Assembly: GCA_031272405.1 (NCBI GenBank)
Contig: JAISTW010000017.1
Coordinates: forward strand, 1-56,285
Direction: 5' to 3'
Source: Desulfovibrio sp.
GTDB taxonomy: Bacteria; Desulfobacterota; Desulfovibrionia; Desulfovibrionales; Desulfovibrionaceae
DNA: 56,285 nucleotides
The position numbers were made by a program, and so were the translations under genes. Under the pieces are notes generated by a model. The model had not been told where the DNA came from, did not search any database, and was given only the letters and a program-made list of their open reading frames with translations. Each line of letters begins with the position of its first letter. The first letter of the stretch is position 1. Shown piece after piece: positions 17,990 to 26,947 of the stretch.

Positions 17990-18019
17990 AGGTTTTCTGA
18001 ATTTTTTTCACAAACATTG

Positions 18020-18574
18020 TCATTTTCTCCGGCGAAGGCCGTCCGGTAAAATCTCGACGATTTTTTCGCACACCTCTCCCGGCGGCAGGGTCGCGTCAAA
18101 AACATGGTGCGCCGTTTCCCTGTACAGGGGGTCCCGCTCGGCCGCAACCTTGGCGACTTCAGCCGCAAGCGGCAGACCGGTCAGACATGGCCGCAGGGTC
18201 TCGCGTGGGTCTTCGGACAAACGGACGGCCAGCTCCCGCGCCGGCGCGCGAAGATAAAAAACGCAACCTGTCGCCCGCATGAAGGTTCGGTTTGCCGGGT
18301 CAAGCACCATCCCCCCGCCTGTGGCTATCACGCCAACTCCGATTCGCGCCGTCGCCGCGCGCAGGACGGCGCCTTCGCGTTGCCGGAAGTATTCCCATCC
18401 GTTCCTCTCGACAATTTGGGAAACGGTGCCGCCCGCTTCCTTTTGCAGGCAGTCGTCCGTGTCCTCGAAGGGCAGGTTCAGTCGTCCAGCCAAAAGTCGT
18501 CCCACGGTGCTTTTGCCGCTCCCGCGCGGCCCGATGAGAAAAATCGGCACGTCAGCGCCCACATGGCGGCGCAT
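18020..18574 (-). CDS. aroK: Shikimate kinase
   Basis: This 184-residue enzyme phosphorylates shikimate at O-3 in the chorismate pathway. Walker A is GPRGSGKS (about 15-22); the substrate-binding DTDD follows at about 38, then GWEYFRQREGAVL, ATGGGMVL (about 84-91) and the lid region around RETLRPCL. Size and motif order are those of AroK/AroL; I cannot tell which paralogue. The start is the first ATG, 30 bases from the divergent pgpA start; no strong ribosome-binding site is visible. It precedes the atp operon on the same strand with a gap of about 110 bases. Confidence 0.93.
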   Translation of the reverse strand: MRRHVGADVPIFLIGPRGSGKSTVGRLLAGRLNLPFEDTDDCLQKEAGGTVSQIVERNGWEYFRQREGAVLRAATARIGVGVIATGGGMVLDPANRTFMRATGCVFYLRAPARELAVRLSEDPRETLRPCLTGLPLAAEVAKVAAERDPLYRETAHHVFDATLPPGEVCEKIVEILPDGLRRRK

Positions 18575-18603
18575 CCCGCTTGCATTCGATATTTTTTGGG
18601 GCT

Positions 18604-19122
18604 ATGTCAGGAACCATGAACAGCCGAAAATCCCTGACCCCGCCAAACGGCGTATCAATGCTCGACAACATTGTCCTTGTCTTTTGCCGCCTTGGCCCGG
18701 CGGGCCTTGCCCCCCGCGCGCCAGGCACCTGGGGCAGCCTTGCGGCCTGTCTGCTTGCGCCCTTCGTTTTTCTGCCCCAGCCCCCAATCTGGCGCATTTT
18801 CACGCTGATCCTGATTTTCGTGCTTGGTTCCCTGGCCGCGAGCCGGGCCGAACAACTGCTTGGGCGCAAGGATCCCGGCGAGGTGGTGATAGATGAATTG
18901 CTGGGCGTGTGGATCACCCTGGCCCCCTTTGAAAAACCGAGTGTCATGATAATGGCCGCGGCTTTCGTGCTGTTTCGACTCTTCGATATTTGCAAACCCT
19001 GGCCGGTGCGGGCTTCTGAAAACTGGCTGCCAAGCGGATTTGGAATCATGCTGGATGATGTCCTGGCCGCCCTCTGGGCGTTGCTCTGCCTTGGCGGCCT
19101 GCGCTCTGTCGGTCTTGTGTGA
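18604..19122 (+). CDS. pgpA: Phosphatidylglycerophosphatase A
   Basis: This is a membrane enzyme that removes the phosphate of phosphatidylglycerol phosphate in phospholipid synthesis. Signature parts are GLAPRAPGTWGSLAA, the acidic motif DPGEVVIDELLGVWIT, FRLFDICKPWPV and LPSGFGIMLDDVLAA, with three or four membrane helices. The family domain begins near LDNIVLVFCRLG, so the start is uncertain: ATG 18604 (172 residues), 18616 or 18658 are all possible and none has a good ribosome-binding site. It diverges from aroK and converges on infA. Confidence 0.92.
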   Translation: MSGTMNSRKSLTPPNGVSMLDNIVLVFCRLGPAGLAPRAPGTWGSLAACLLAPFVFLPQPPIWRIFTLILIFVLGSLAASRAEQLLGRKDPGEVVIDELLGVWITLAPFEKPSVMIMAAAFVLFRLFDICKPWPVRASENWLPSGFGIMLDDVLAALWALLCLGGLRSVGLV

Positions 19123-19152
19123 CCGGAATGCCGGCCGGCTTCCTCCGCAACA

Positions 19153-19371
19153 TCATTTCATGCGATAGGTTATGCGCCCACGTGTGAGGTCGTAGGGGGA
19201 AAGTTCCACCTTGACTTTGTCGCCCGGCAGAATCCGTATGTAAAACTTGCGCATTTTGCCAGAAATATGGGCCAACACCTGGTAGCCGTTTTCCAGTTCG
19301 ACCTGGAACATCGCGTTGGGCAGAGCTTCCTGCACCACGCCGTCAACTTCAATAGCGCCTTCCTTCGCCAT
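19153..19371 (-). CDS. infA: Translation initiation factor IF-1
   Basis: This 72-residue S1/OB-fold protein binds the ribosomal A site during initiation. The sequence is classical: [40 protein letters not shown] and [13 protein letters not shown]. The start is fixed by a perfect AGGAGG five bases before the ATG. It stands as a single gene on the minus strand. Confidence 0.98.
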   Translation of the reverse strand: MAKEGAIEVDGVVQEALPNAMFQVELENGYQVLAHISGKMRKFYIRILPGDKVKVELSPYDLTRGRITYRMK

Positions 19372-19472
19372 ACAACCTCCTGAAAATATTCCGGGACAAC
19401 ATGGCAAAAACTCGCGCCGCTGTCAATAATGCGTCTACCCCGGAATTCGGAGCCTTCTTCTTGCCATTCTTT

Positions 19473-19496
19473 CCCTGTCAGTGTATTGACACAGGG
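19473..19496 (+). promoter_or_regulatory. Promoter/operator candidate of the sigma-54 activator gene
   Basis: CCCTGT (19473-19478) and ACAGGG (19491-19496) form an inverted repeat that also contains TGTCA/TGACA half-sites. The right half includes a perfect TTGACA (19486-19491), so a binding protein here would cover a -35 element, 23 bases before the ATG. Such a short distance leaves little room for a -10 and leader, so this is tentative. Confidence 0.3.
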
Positions 19497-19518
19497 ACGA
19501 CACGCGCGAGGATACCTC

Positions 19519-20595
19519 ATGGAGTTGAATACCGGCGGGATCATAGGCCAAAGCACTTCCTTGGCCTCTGTGTTCAGAATGTTGGGCAAGGTGGCCCCCA
19601 CAGACAGCACCGTGCTTGTCACCGGGGAATCCGGAACGGGCAAAGAATTGCTGGTTCGCGCTCTGCACGCCAACAGCAACCGGTCGGACAGGCCGTTTGT
19701 GCCTATCAACTGCGGCGCCATCCCCAAAGAACTTTTGGAAAGCGAACTCTTCGGGCATGAAAAAGGAGCCTTCACCCACGCGATCCGCTCCCGTCCGGGT
19801 CGTTTCGAACTGGCCGACGGCGGCACTGTTTTTCTGGATGAAATCGGCGAGATGGATTTGAGCCTCCAGGTTAAAATTTTGCGCGTTCTGCAGGAAAAAG
19901 AAATAGAACGCGTTGGGGGCAACGGCGTTAAAAAGGTGGATGTCCGCATAGTCGCGGCCACCAACCGCGATCTGGAAACAGAAGTCGCCTCGGGGCATTT
20001 CCGGGAAGACCTTTATTACCGTTTGAACGTGATTCCCCTCCATCTGCCTCCGTTGCGCGAACGAGGGGCGGATGTGCTCCTGTTGGCCCGCTATTTTCTG
20101 GAGCGGTTTTGCGCCAAGAAATCCCGTCCGCTCCTGAAACTCTCTTCAAAAACGGAAAAAATTCTCGTCGTCTACGATTGGCCGGGCAATGTGCGTGAAC
20201 TCGAAAACGTCATGGAACGGTTGAGCATTCTTGCCGATGGCGATGTTGTGCAACCTGCCGATTTGCCTGCGAAAATTTTGGACAAGGTGGGGGAAACGGT
20301 CGAAGTCGCGGAAATTTCGACCAACGACGATGTCGCCGTATTTTCTGAAGATGCCGCCGCGTCCCCCGCTTCGCCCGAACCGGCGCAACATTCCTCAAGC
20401 GGGTTTTCATGGCCTGTGCTTGCGGATATGCAGAGCATGGGGCTTGACCTGAAGGCGTTCCTGGACACACTGGAGATGCGGCTGATGAATGAAGCCCTTG
20501 CCAAAGCGGACAACGTAAAGAATCTGGCCGCTGAGTTGCTGGGCATCAAGCGTACGACATTGATTGAAAAGCTCAAGAAACGTGGCCTGAGTTAA
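19519..20595 (+). CDS. Sigma-54-dependent transcriptional activator (AAA+ and Fis-type HTH)
   Basis: This is a 358-residue bacterial enhancer-binding protein. The AAA+ domain starts almost at the N-terminus ([15 protein letters not shown]), with Walker A GESGTGKE (about 36-43), the sigma-54 contact loop [15 protein letters not shown], Walker [13 protein letters not shown], the sensor motif ATNRDLE and the [15 protein letters not shown] arginine region. A linker of about 60 residues leads to a Fis-type helix-turn-helix at the end ([20 protein letters not shown]). There is no receiver, GAF or PAS domain, so it resembles PspF/FlrC-type activators controlled by partners. The contact loop reads GAFTHA instead of GAFTGA. 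The start at 19519 follows GAGGATACCTC. The next gene, on the same strand, encodes a secreted TPR protein. Confidence 0.9.
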   Translation: MELNTGGIIGQSTSLASVFRMLGKVAPTDSTVLVTGESGTGKELLVRALHANSNRSDRPFVPINCGAIPKELLESELFGHEKGAFTHAIRSRPGRFELADGGTVFLDEIGEMDLSLQVKILRVLQEKEIERVGGNGVKKVDVRIVAATNRDLETEVASGHFREDLYYRLNVIPLHLPPLRERGADVLLLARYFLERFCAKKSRPLLKLSSKTEKILVVYDWPGNVRELENVMERLSILADGDVVQPADLPAKILDKVGETVEVAEISTNDDVAVFSEDAAASPASPEPAQHSSSGFSWPVLADMQSMGLDLKAFLDTLEMRLMNEALAKADNVKNLAAELLGIKRTTLIEKLKKRGLS

Positions 20596-20664
20596 GGCAC
20601 ATATTTTGCATATCGTCTTCGGAATGCTTTTTCGCCCCTGTATTGCTGTATCTAAAAAATAAAT

Positions 20665-23142
20665 ATGGGTACCGTGTTGCTGCGTCCGTGCTCCAAACTC
20701 GCTTTTTCGCTCTGGCTTTTCTGGTCAGGTCTGACGCCATGCGTCGCTGCTGACGCTTCCGCCGCCACGCATCAAATTCTGACGCCTCAGGATATACGCT
20801 CAAGCGTCAATGGCGGCGGTCCGGAGAACTGGCCTGAAACATCGGCCATCAATACGGCGACTCAGGCTCAAGCGCCATCCTCCCCGCCGTCGGCCGGCAG
20901 GCAGGCTCCCGCAATGCCGCCTTCAGGCACGGCTTCCGAGCGCGTTGCGGGCAAAACAACGGCGAATATCAAGGCCGGCGCCGCTCCGGTCCCGTCGGTC
21001 AAAGATGTGGGGGCAAAAACAGAGGACGCCGTTGACAAAAAAGTTCTCGGCATGCCCCTTCCCGCCAAAAGCGAAGGGGAAAAGAAAGCTTCCGGCGAAA
21101 AACCGCGCGAAGTCATATACGTGGATGAAAAGGGCAATCCGGTATCCAAGCCTCCTGAACCGGACAAGATGCTTGCCGACGCGAAATCCTTGATGGATGC
21201 CCGTAAAACGGATGATGCCCTGGCCGAATTGGAAAAAATCCGTGCCATTCCCGACATAGAGCCCGCCATGCGGGAAGAGGTGCTTTATCTGATCAGTGAT
21301 TGCGTTTGGAACAAGTATTTGGATGCTCCTTTGGCGGGCTTCGAAGCAATTGTTTCAAGCGCCAGCGAAGCCATGAACGCAAACCTGCGTTCTCCACGGG
21401 TTCCCGACGCGCTTTTGCGTCTTGCCCTTGCCAACGTCAACGTGGGCAATCTAGGCGATGCGGAAGGGTACACTCTTGCCCTTCAGAGACGTTATCCCGA
21501 CTACCCCGGCGTAGCCACAGCCTTTACCGCCCTCGGCATTGAACAGTTCAAGCAAAAACGCTATCCGGCCGCAGAGAAAAGTTTTTCCGTGGTTCTTGAC
21601 AAATACCCTGAATCTTCCTCCCTCGAAAACGCCACCCTGGGTCTGGCCCGAGCGCTTTTTGCCCAGAATAAATACAAGCAGGCCGACGTCATCCTGGATT
21701 TTCTGGGCAAACGTTGGCCGCGCGCGTATCTCGCCGATCCCGGCATTGTGCTTCTCCATGCGGAAAACGCGGAAAAATTGGGCAATACGCCTTCAGCTTT
21801 GGAGCATTACTGGCTCTTCATCAACCTGAATCCGGAACGTGAGGGCAATGACAGCCTTATGTTGAAGATGGCGGATATGTATTTCCGGGGAGGGAACGCA
21901 AAGGCGGCCTTCTTTTTGTACCGCGAGATTGAGCGCCGTTTCTCCGGGAGCTACGCCGCCGCGATTTCACGCTTGCGTCTGGCGGAAAAAGGCATCTATG
22001 AATCTCCCGCGACCTATCAGCAAATGACGCGTGTGTTCGCCCAGGAAAGCGAACCGTCCCTGCGCCAAATATACGCTGAATTGGCCGGACTGTCCAAAAC
22101 AGAATCCCCGTCGGTGCTCGCGCGGCTCAAGCTGGCGTTCTGGCTGTACTGGAACAAGGACTACGCCGAAGCCATGGGGAAAGCCGCCGAGTTTATAGAC
22201 GCCTATCCGGAGAATCCCGGAGTCCCCGGCGCACGGGACATTATCTGGGAGGCGTTTCAAAAGGAACTGACCAACTCCCTGACGGAGCAGAATTATGATC
22301 GTATTCTCACCCTGTGGAACGGCTTCCCCATGGTGAGAGAACGCTACGGTCCCCTAGATTCACGTTTGCGTTTCGCCCTTGCCCAGGGTTGGCTCAGGCG
22401 CGGAAATGACGAAAAGGCTCTGGAACTTCTGGCGGTCTTTCTTCAGGGCCCCATGGATGCGCAGTTCGGCGAGGCGGCCTTCACCGAGTTCTTTAATCGC
22501 TACCTGCAGGCCGGCAACTGGAACGGCATCCTGGATCTGGGAAATCTGGTGGCCAACTGGCCGCTCAGTCCCCAGTTGCGCAATCAGCTTGACTATGCCC
22601 TGGCTCTTTCAGCGCAAAATCTCAACTTGGCCGGACCCGCTCTGGCCATGTGGAAAAAACTGGCCGCCCGGAACGACATTCCGCTCTACCAGCGGGCGTA
22701 TGCCACATTTTTTCTGGCCCGCGACGCGGAACAGCGCAAAGACATTCGCGAGGCTTACGAGCGCAATCGTGAAGTCATCGACCTGTTTGAGCAGCTTCAG
22801 GACGAACGGTCCGACAAAGCTGACCCGGAACGCATCAAAGAGGCTATTTCCTCCCTGATGGATATCTGCGAGGTGGACAACCGCGTGCCGGAAGCCCTTG
22901 ACTGGCTTGCCAAATTCAATGCCTATGCTTCAGAAAATTCTCCGGAATACCCCGGTTTGCGCTTCCGCGAGGCGCGGCTTTACCGCAAGCTCGGCGACAG
23001 CACGCGAGCCAAGGCCTTGCTGGAAAACATAGTCAAGCGTTTTCCCGACACGCCCTTCGGTAAGGCCGCCGCCAGCGAGCTGCATACCTTTGAAGTTTCG
23101 CGGGACCTGCGGGAATATATGCCCGGCGGTGCTCCCAAATAG
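20665..23142 (+). CDS. Exported tetratricopeptide-repeat protein
   Basis: This 825-residue protein has an N-terminal signal peptide (LAFSLWLFWSGLTPCVAADA), an Ala/Pro/Lys-rich low-complexity stretch (about 35-150) and then TPR-like helical repeats for the rest. Typical repeat pieces are YPDYPGVATAFTALGIEQFK, YPAAEKSFSVVLDKYPESSS, NKYKQADVILDFLGKRWP and YRKLGDSTRAKALLENIVKR. It should act in the periplasm as a scaffold; no catalytic domain is visible. It begins 70 bases after the sigma-54 activator and may share its transcript, but the ribosome-binding site is poor. Function unknown; a link to envelope or flagellar assembly is only a guess from the activator type. Confidence 0.8.
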   Translation: MGTVLLRPCSKLAFSLWLFWSGLTPCVAADASAATHQILTPQDIRSSVNGGGPENWPETSAINTATQAQAPSSPPSAGRQAPAMPPSGTASERVAGKTTANIKAGAAPVPSVKDVGAKTEDAVDKKVLGMPLPAKSEGEKKASGEKPREVIYVDEKGNPVSKPPEPDKMLADAKSLMDARKTDDALAELEKIRAIPDIEPAMREEVLYLISDCVWNKYLDAPLAGFEAIVSSASEAMNANLRSPRVPDALLRLALANVNVGNLGDAEGYTLALQRRYPDYPGVATAFTALGIEQFKQKRYPAAEKSFSVVLDKYPESSSLENATLGLARALFAQNKYKQADVILDFLGKRWPRAYLADPGIVLLHAENAEKLGNTPSALEHYWLFINLNPEREGNDSLMLKMADMYFRGGNAKAAFFLYREIERRFSGSYAAAISRLRLAEKGIYESPATYQQMTRVFAQESEPSLRQIYAELAGLSKTESPSVLARLKLAFWLYWNKDYAEAMGKAAEFIDAYPENPGVPGARDIIWEAFQKELTNSLTEQNYDRILTLWNGFPMVRERYGPLDSRLRFALAQGWLRRGNDEKALELLAVFLQGPMDAQFGEAAFTEFFNRYLQAGNWNGILDLGNLVANWPLSPQLRNQLDYALALSAQNLNLAGPALAMWKKLAARNDIPLYQRAYATFFLARDAEQRKDIREAYERNREVIDLFEQLQDERSDKADPERIKEAISSLMDICEVDNRVPEALDWLAKFNAYASENSPEYPGLRFREARLYRKLGDSTRAKALLENIVKRFPDTPFGKAAASELHTFEVSRDLREYMPGGAPK

Positions 23143-23421
23143 CGGCGCCGGTCGCGTCCGGATCAAATTCCAGCCAAATTCCTGGCGGGTTGCCCTTATT
23201 TAAAATATTAAAAATTTCAACATGTTATCGTGACAATCGTTCCGAGGGGTTTCTCTCGACGGAACCCAAAGGGCGGACAAAAGAGTAATACGAATTTTAA
23301 AAAAATAATAAAAAAATGCTTGCGCCGGCATCAGCTCTGTTCTAACATTCCTCCTGCGATCGCGAAGCAAGAAGGCAATGAAACCTGCAATTACCAACAC
23401 AATTTTTTGAGGGAGTTTTAT
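23143..23421 (+). promoter_or_regulatory. AT-rich leader of the nickel/cobalt importer operon
   Basis: This gap has no gene and is much richer in A/T than its surroundings (runs at about 23195-23215 and 23290-23320). A strong hairpin lies at about 23238-23265 (GTTCCGAG and CTCG-A-CGGAAC with one bulged A). I could not find a convincing NikR palindrome or a B12-box, so control of the operon is open. GGGAG precedes the nikK ATG by about seven bases. Confidence 0.4.
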
Positions 23422-24201
23422 ATGTGGAAAAAATCCTGCCTGATTTTGGCGTTGTTTTTCTTTTTCGTCGGCCGGAGCGAGGCGCATTTTGGAATGATCA
23501 TCCCCTCAACGCCGACTGTGGCGGACAAAAAGGAGGCGTCGCTCACACTCGACATAGCCTTTGCCCATCCTATGGAGCGGGAAGGAATGGATATGGCCAG
23601 GCCCAGGGCCTTTACCCTGACCCGCGGGGGGCAGACACAAGATATCTCAGGCCTGCTCAAGCCCGCGTCCATCATGAATCACAAGGCATGGCGGGCGCAA
23701 TACAGTGTGTCCCGTCCCGGCGTCTACCAGTTTGCCGTGACGCCTGAACCCTATTTTGAACCGGCCGAGGATGTCTGGATCATCCATTACGCCAAAACCG
23801 TGGTGGCCGCCCTTGGCGGGGAAGAAGGCTGGAGCGAGCCCATCGGTCTGCCGTCCGAAATAGTGCCCCTCACGCGTCCCTTCGCCAACTACGCCGGCAA
23901 CGTGTTCCGGGGGCTTGTGCTTGTGGATGGAAAACCGGCTCCCAACATTGATGTGGAAGTGGAATACTACAACGTCCAGGGCAAACGCTCGGCGCCCAAT
24001 CCGTATTTTGTGACGCAGGCAGTCAGAACCGACGCCAGCGGCGTCTTTGCCTTCGGCATACCCTGGGACGGATGGTGGGGTTTCGCGGCCTTGAGCGAGA
24101 GCGGGAACAAGCTGGATCACAAGGGCGAGCCCAAGCCGGTTGAAATCGGGGCCGTGTTGTGGACGCACTGGGCCGCGCCCAAAACTGTCTTGGGCAAATA
24201 G
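23422..24201 (+). CDS. nikK: Periplasmic nickel/cobalt-uptake protein NikK (DUF4198)
   Basis: This 259-residue exported protein has signal peptide KKSCLILALFFFFVGRSEA; after cleavage the mature chain would begin HFGMIIPS, an N-terminal His typical of NikK-type metal-binding partners of ECF importers. The DUF4198 core shows LDIAFAHPMEREGMDM, PEPYFEPAEDVWIIHYAKT and a late Ig-like GKPAPNIDVEVEYYN. It probably delivers or buffers Ni2+ or Co2+ at the membrane. ATG 23422 is chosen over an upstream in-frame codon since it gives the signal peptide. It is the first of five tightly packed genes, nikK-cbiM-nikL-cbiQ-cbiO. Confidence 0.82.
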   Translation: MWKKSCLILALFFFFVGRSEAHFGMIIPSTPTVADKKEASLTLDIAFAHPMEREGMDMARPRAFTLTRGGQTQDISGLLKPASIMNHKAWRAQYSVSRPGVYQFAVTPEPYFEPAEDVWIIHYAKTVVAALGGEEGWSEPIGLPSEIVPLTRPFANYAGNVFRGLVLVDGKPAPNIDVEVEYYNVQGKRSAPNPYFVTQAVRTDASGVFAFGIPWDGWWGFAALSESGNKLDHKGEPKPVEIGAVLWTHWAAPKTVLGK

Positions 24202-24207
24202 GCCGGC

Positions 24208-24813
24208 ATGCACATTTCAGAAGGCGTGCTTTCTCCCGCCGTGCTCGGGGCCGGGGCCGCGCTGACAGCCCTGGGCACGGCTGTGGGTTTGCGTCGCCTT
24301 GACTACGACAGGATCATGACTGTGGCCTTGCTCTCGGCCGCCTTTTTTGTGGGCTCTCTTGTCCACATACCTGTCGGCGTGGGAAGCGTTCACCTTGTTC
24401 TCAACGGCTTGCTCGGCGTACTCCTGGGCTGGGCCGCGTTTCCGGCCATTCTCGCGGCCCTGGCTCTCCAGGCGCTGCTCTTCCAATACGGCGGACTGAC
24501 GGCGCTTGGCGTCAACACCTTCACTATGGCCTTTGGCGGAGTGCTTGCCGCCTGGGTCTACAAAACAATTATACGAATATCGGGGCGGGGTCTGCTCAGG
24601 GCGGCGGCCTTCTGCGGCGGCGCTCTGGGCGTGGCCCTGGCCGGACTTTTCACGGCTGCGGCCATGACTTTCAGCGATGAGAGCTTTCTGACGGCGGCCG
24701 AACTTCTCCTGCTGGCGCATTTGCCCGTCATGCTTCTGGAAGGCGTCATGACCCTTTTCACTGTCGCCTTTATAGCCAAGGCCCGCCCGGAAATGCTGGA
24801 GATATCGGAATGA
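24208..24813 (+). CDS. cbiM: ECF nickel/cobalt transporter substrate-binding membrane protein (CbiM/NikM)
   Basis: This 201-residue membrane protein with six or seven helices starts with MHISEGVLSP, the invariant N-terminus in which His2 and the free amino group coordinate Ni2+ or Co2+. Further signatures are HIPVGVGSVHLVLNGLLGVLLG and GLTALGVNTFTMA with metal-ligand histidines. It is the S-component of an energy-coupling-factor importer. No cbiN follows; the neighbouring nikL and nikK are the usual alternative accessories. Sequence alone does not separate nickel from cobalt. Confidence 0.93.
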   Translation: MHISEGVLSPAVLGAGAALTALGTAVGLRRLDYDRIMTVALLSAAFFVGSLVHIPVGVGSVHLVLNGLLGVLLGWAAFPAILAALALQALLFQYGGLTALGVNTFTMAFGGVLAAWVYKTIIRISGRGLLRAAAFCGGALGVALAGLFTAAAMTFSDESFLTAAELLLLAHLPVMLLEGVMTLFTVAFIAKARPEMLEISE

Positions 24814-25475
24814 CGGCGAACAGAACAAACAGTGCAGGCGCATTTCTTCGTCCGGTGCTCGCAATCTGCTTTGTGGCCGCGCTTCTGACGGATGCCCCTG
24901 CCCTGGCTCACCGCGTCAATATTTTTGCCTGGCTTGAAGGTTCCACTGTGAAGGTGCGTTGCGATTTCAGTCGCGGTTCTCCGGTCAGGGGCGGTCAAAT
25001 AACCGTCCTTGCAAAGGATGGGGGAGGGGAACTGCTCCGCGGGATGACGGACAGCGAAGGCGATTTCGGCTTTGCCGTGCCGCAACAGGCCCGCAAGAGC
25101 GGCCTGCGCATCCGGGTGAACGCGGGCAGTGGGCATGTCAACGAATGGACTATGGAAGCCGCGGAATTTGCCGAAAACAGGAGTCCGTCAATCCGGCAAA
25201 ATCCGGACGGCGCGCCCGCGCGATATGCCGAAGATGCCGCAGCCGCGCAAGTTCCGGCCGGGATGCCGGAAACAAGGCCGGAATCGGCGCTTACGGGCGA
25301 GCAGACACGCCGTATTGTGACCGAAGTTGTGAATGCCGAACTCGCGCCTTTACGGCGCTACCTTGCTTCGTTGGCCAACCCTGAACCCGGACTCAGGGAA
25401 ATAGTCGGGGGCGTGGGCTGGCTTGTCGGTTTGGCTGGTTTGTTCTGTTTCTATAAAAGTCGGAACAAATCATGA
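24810..25475 (+). CDS. nikL: NikL-like accessory protein of the nickel/cobalt importer
   Basis: This 221-residue protein has a signal peptide, then AHRVNIFAWLEGSTVKVRCD, a stretch typical of NikL with a His at the mature N-terminus, an Ig-like domain to about residue 110, a low-complexity linker, and a C-terminal membrane helix (IVGGVGWLVGLAGLFCFYK) ending in basic residues. It would sit in the periplasm anchored to the inner membrane and help CbiM load metal. Its start overlaps the cbiM stop by four bases (ATGA) and its own stop overlaps cbiQ the same way. Confidence 0.82.
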   Translation: MTANRTNSAGAFLRPVLAICFVAALLTDAPALAHRVNIFAWLEGSTVKVRCDFSRGSPVRGGQITVLAKDGGGELLRGMTDSEGDFGFAVPQQARKSGLRIRVNAGSGHVNEWTMEAAEFAENRSPSIRQNPDGAPARYAEDAAAAQVPAGMPETRPESALTGEQTRRIVTEVVNAELAPLRRYLASLANPEPGLREIVGGVGWLVGLAGLFCFYKSRNKS

Positions 25476-26191
25476 AATTGGGCCTTGACCCTCGTGTGCG
25501 CCTTTTGGCGGCCGCTCTGGCTTCCTTGTGTCTGGCCTTGTTGCGGCAGATTCCCTCAAGCCTGCTCGGTCTTGCCCTGGGCATGGCTCTGCTGGGCCTA
25601 GTGCGGCCCAGGCCGGAGCATTTGCGGCGCCGTCTGGCGGCGGTCAATATTTTCACGTTCTTTCTCTGGTGCGCGTTGCCTTTCACCGTACAGGGAGAAA
25701 GCGTTGCTCTGGGCGCTCTGAATCTCAGCAGCGCCGGCCTGCGTCTGGCTTTGCTTGTAACGCTCAAAGCCAACGCGATTTTTTGCGTTTTTCAGGCTCT
25801 GGTCGGCGCAATGTCGCCTTCCGAGGCCGGCTGCGCCCTGAAGAGCCTCGGATGTCCGCCCAAACTGGCCTTTCTTTTTTTGGTCGCGGGCCGTTATATC
25901 CATGTGCTGGCGGCGGAGTGGCAAGCACTTATGGATGCCGCGAAGTTGCGCGCCTTCACTCCGAAAGCCGGGCTGCACGGCTGGCGCACTATGGCCTGTC
26001 TGCTTGGCCTTTTGCTGGTACGCGGATACGATCGTTCTCAACGCGCCTGCGAAGCCATGCGCCTCAGGGCCTTCACCGGCAATTTCACCACGGTGACGCG
26101 TTTTCGGGCCGGTTATGCCGACGTTTTTTTGGCTGTCGGCATGGTTGCATTTCTGGCCGCCGTGCTATGGGTGGAGGCGATCCATGCCTGA
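25472..26191 (+). CDS. cbiQ: ECF transporter T-component (CbiQ/NikQ)
   Basis: This 239-residue membrane protein couples the ATPase to the substrate-binding CbiM. It starts LGLDPRVRLLAAALASLCLA, has several hydrophobic helices, and shows the two coupling-helix regions DAAKLRAFTPKAG and RACEAMRLRAFTGNF; the Ala-Arg-Gly-type motifs contacting the ATPase are in degenerate form (KLRAF, RLRAF). Length is as expected. The start overlaps nikL (ATGA) and the end overlaps cbiO by eight bases. Confidence 0.9.
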   Translation: MKLGLDPRVRLLAAALASLCLALLRQIPSSLLGLALGMALLGLVRPRPEHLRRRLAAVNIFTFFLWCALPFTVQGESVALGALNLSSAGLRLALLVTLKANAIFCVFQALVGAMSPSEAGCALKSLGCPPKLAFLFLVAGRYIHVLAAEWQALMDAAKLRAFTPKAGLHGWRTMACLLGLLLVRGYDRSQRACEAMRLRAFTGNFTTVTRFRAGYADVFLAVGMVAFLAAVLWVEAIHA

Positions 26192-26924
26192 GGCGCGCGC
26201 TGAGGCCGTTTTCACCCTGGACCGCGTCTGCGTGACCTATGGACACGGACAGGACAAACGCGAAGTGTTGCGCGACGTCAATCTATCTCTGTTTCCGGGG
26301 CAACGCGTTGCCCTGTACGGACCCAACGGCAGCGGCAAAACCACGCTTTTTCGTTGCATCACAGGTCTTGTACGCCCGCAAAGGGGCGCAATATGTTTTC
26401 ACGGCATTCCCCTGCAAACGGAAAAGGATTTTACCGCCCTGCGGCGCAAGGTTGGCTTTGTCTTGCAGCAGGCGGACGATCAGCTCTTTTTTCCAACCGT
26501 GCTGGAAGACGTGGCGTTTGGCCCTCTCAACCTGGGCCTTGCCCCAGACGAAGCGCGGGAACGGGCGCTGAACACTCTGGCCGATCTTGATTTGAAAGGT
26601 TTTGAAAACAGACTCGTCCATCAGCTCTCCGGCGGCGAGAAAAAACTGGTTTCCTTGGCCGGGGTGCTGGCCATGCGGCCGGAGGCCTTGCTGCTGGATG
26701 AACCGACCAATGTTCTGGACAACGCGGCCAGAGGTCGCCTGACGGAAATACTGCGCGGCCTTGACACAGCGCGCGTCGTCATTTCCCATGACTGGGATTT
26801 TCTCGCTCAGGTGGCCGGGGAATACCTGACCATTGAGCAAGGCAGGCTCAATCGTTTCTCGCCGTCCTTTGCCCACGCGCATTCGCACGCGCACCCCCTG
26901 GGCAACGAACCGCACGGGCACTGA
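26184..26924 (+). CDS. cbiO: ECF transporter ATPase (CbiO/NikO)
   Basis: This 246-residue ABC ATPase has Walker A GPNGSGKT (about 43-50), Q-loop [13 protein letters not shown], signature [19 protein letters not shown], Walker [10 protein letters not shown] and switch His in ISHDWDF. The [17 protein letters not shown] segment is typical of ECF ATPases. A His-rich tail ([16 protein letters not shown]) may hold metal ions, fitting a nickel/cobalt role. GGAGG six bases before ATG 26184 fixes the start inside the end of cbiQ. It is the last gene of the importer and converges on a kinase gene. Confidence 0.94.
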   Translation: MPEARAEAVFTLDRVCVTYGHGQDKREVLRDVNLSLFPGQRVALYGPNGSGKTTLFRCITGLVRPQRGAICFHGIPLQTEKDFTALRRKVGFVLQQADDQLFFPTVLEDVAFGPLNLGLAPDEARERALNTLADLDLKGFENRLVHQLSGGEKKLVSLAGVLAMRPEALLLDEPTNVLDNAARGRLTEILRGLDTARVVISHDWDFLAQVAGEYLTIEQGRLNRFSPSFAHAHSHAHPLGNEPHGH

Positions 26925-26947
26925 AAATTCTTCTCCGCAAACGTCGG

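Noticed and set aside
23221-23247. TGTTATCGTGACA as a regulator-binding palindrome before nikK
   Set aside because: Only four of five half-site positions match and it fits no known Fnr, Crp or NikR consensus.
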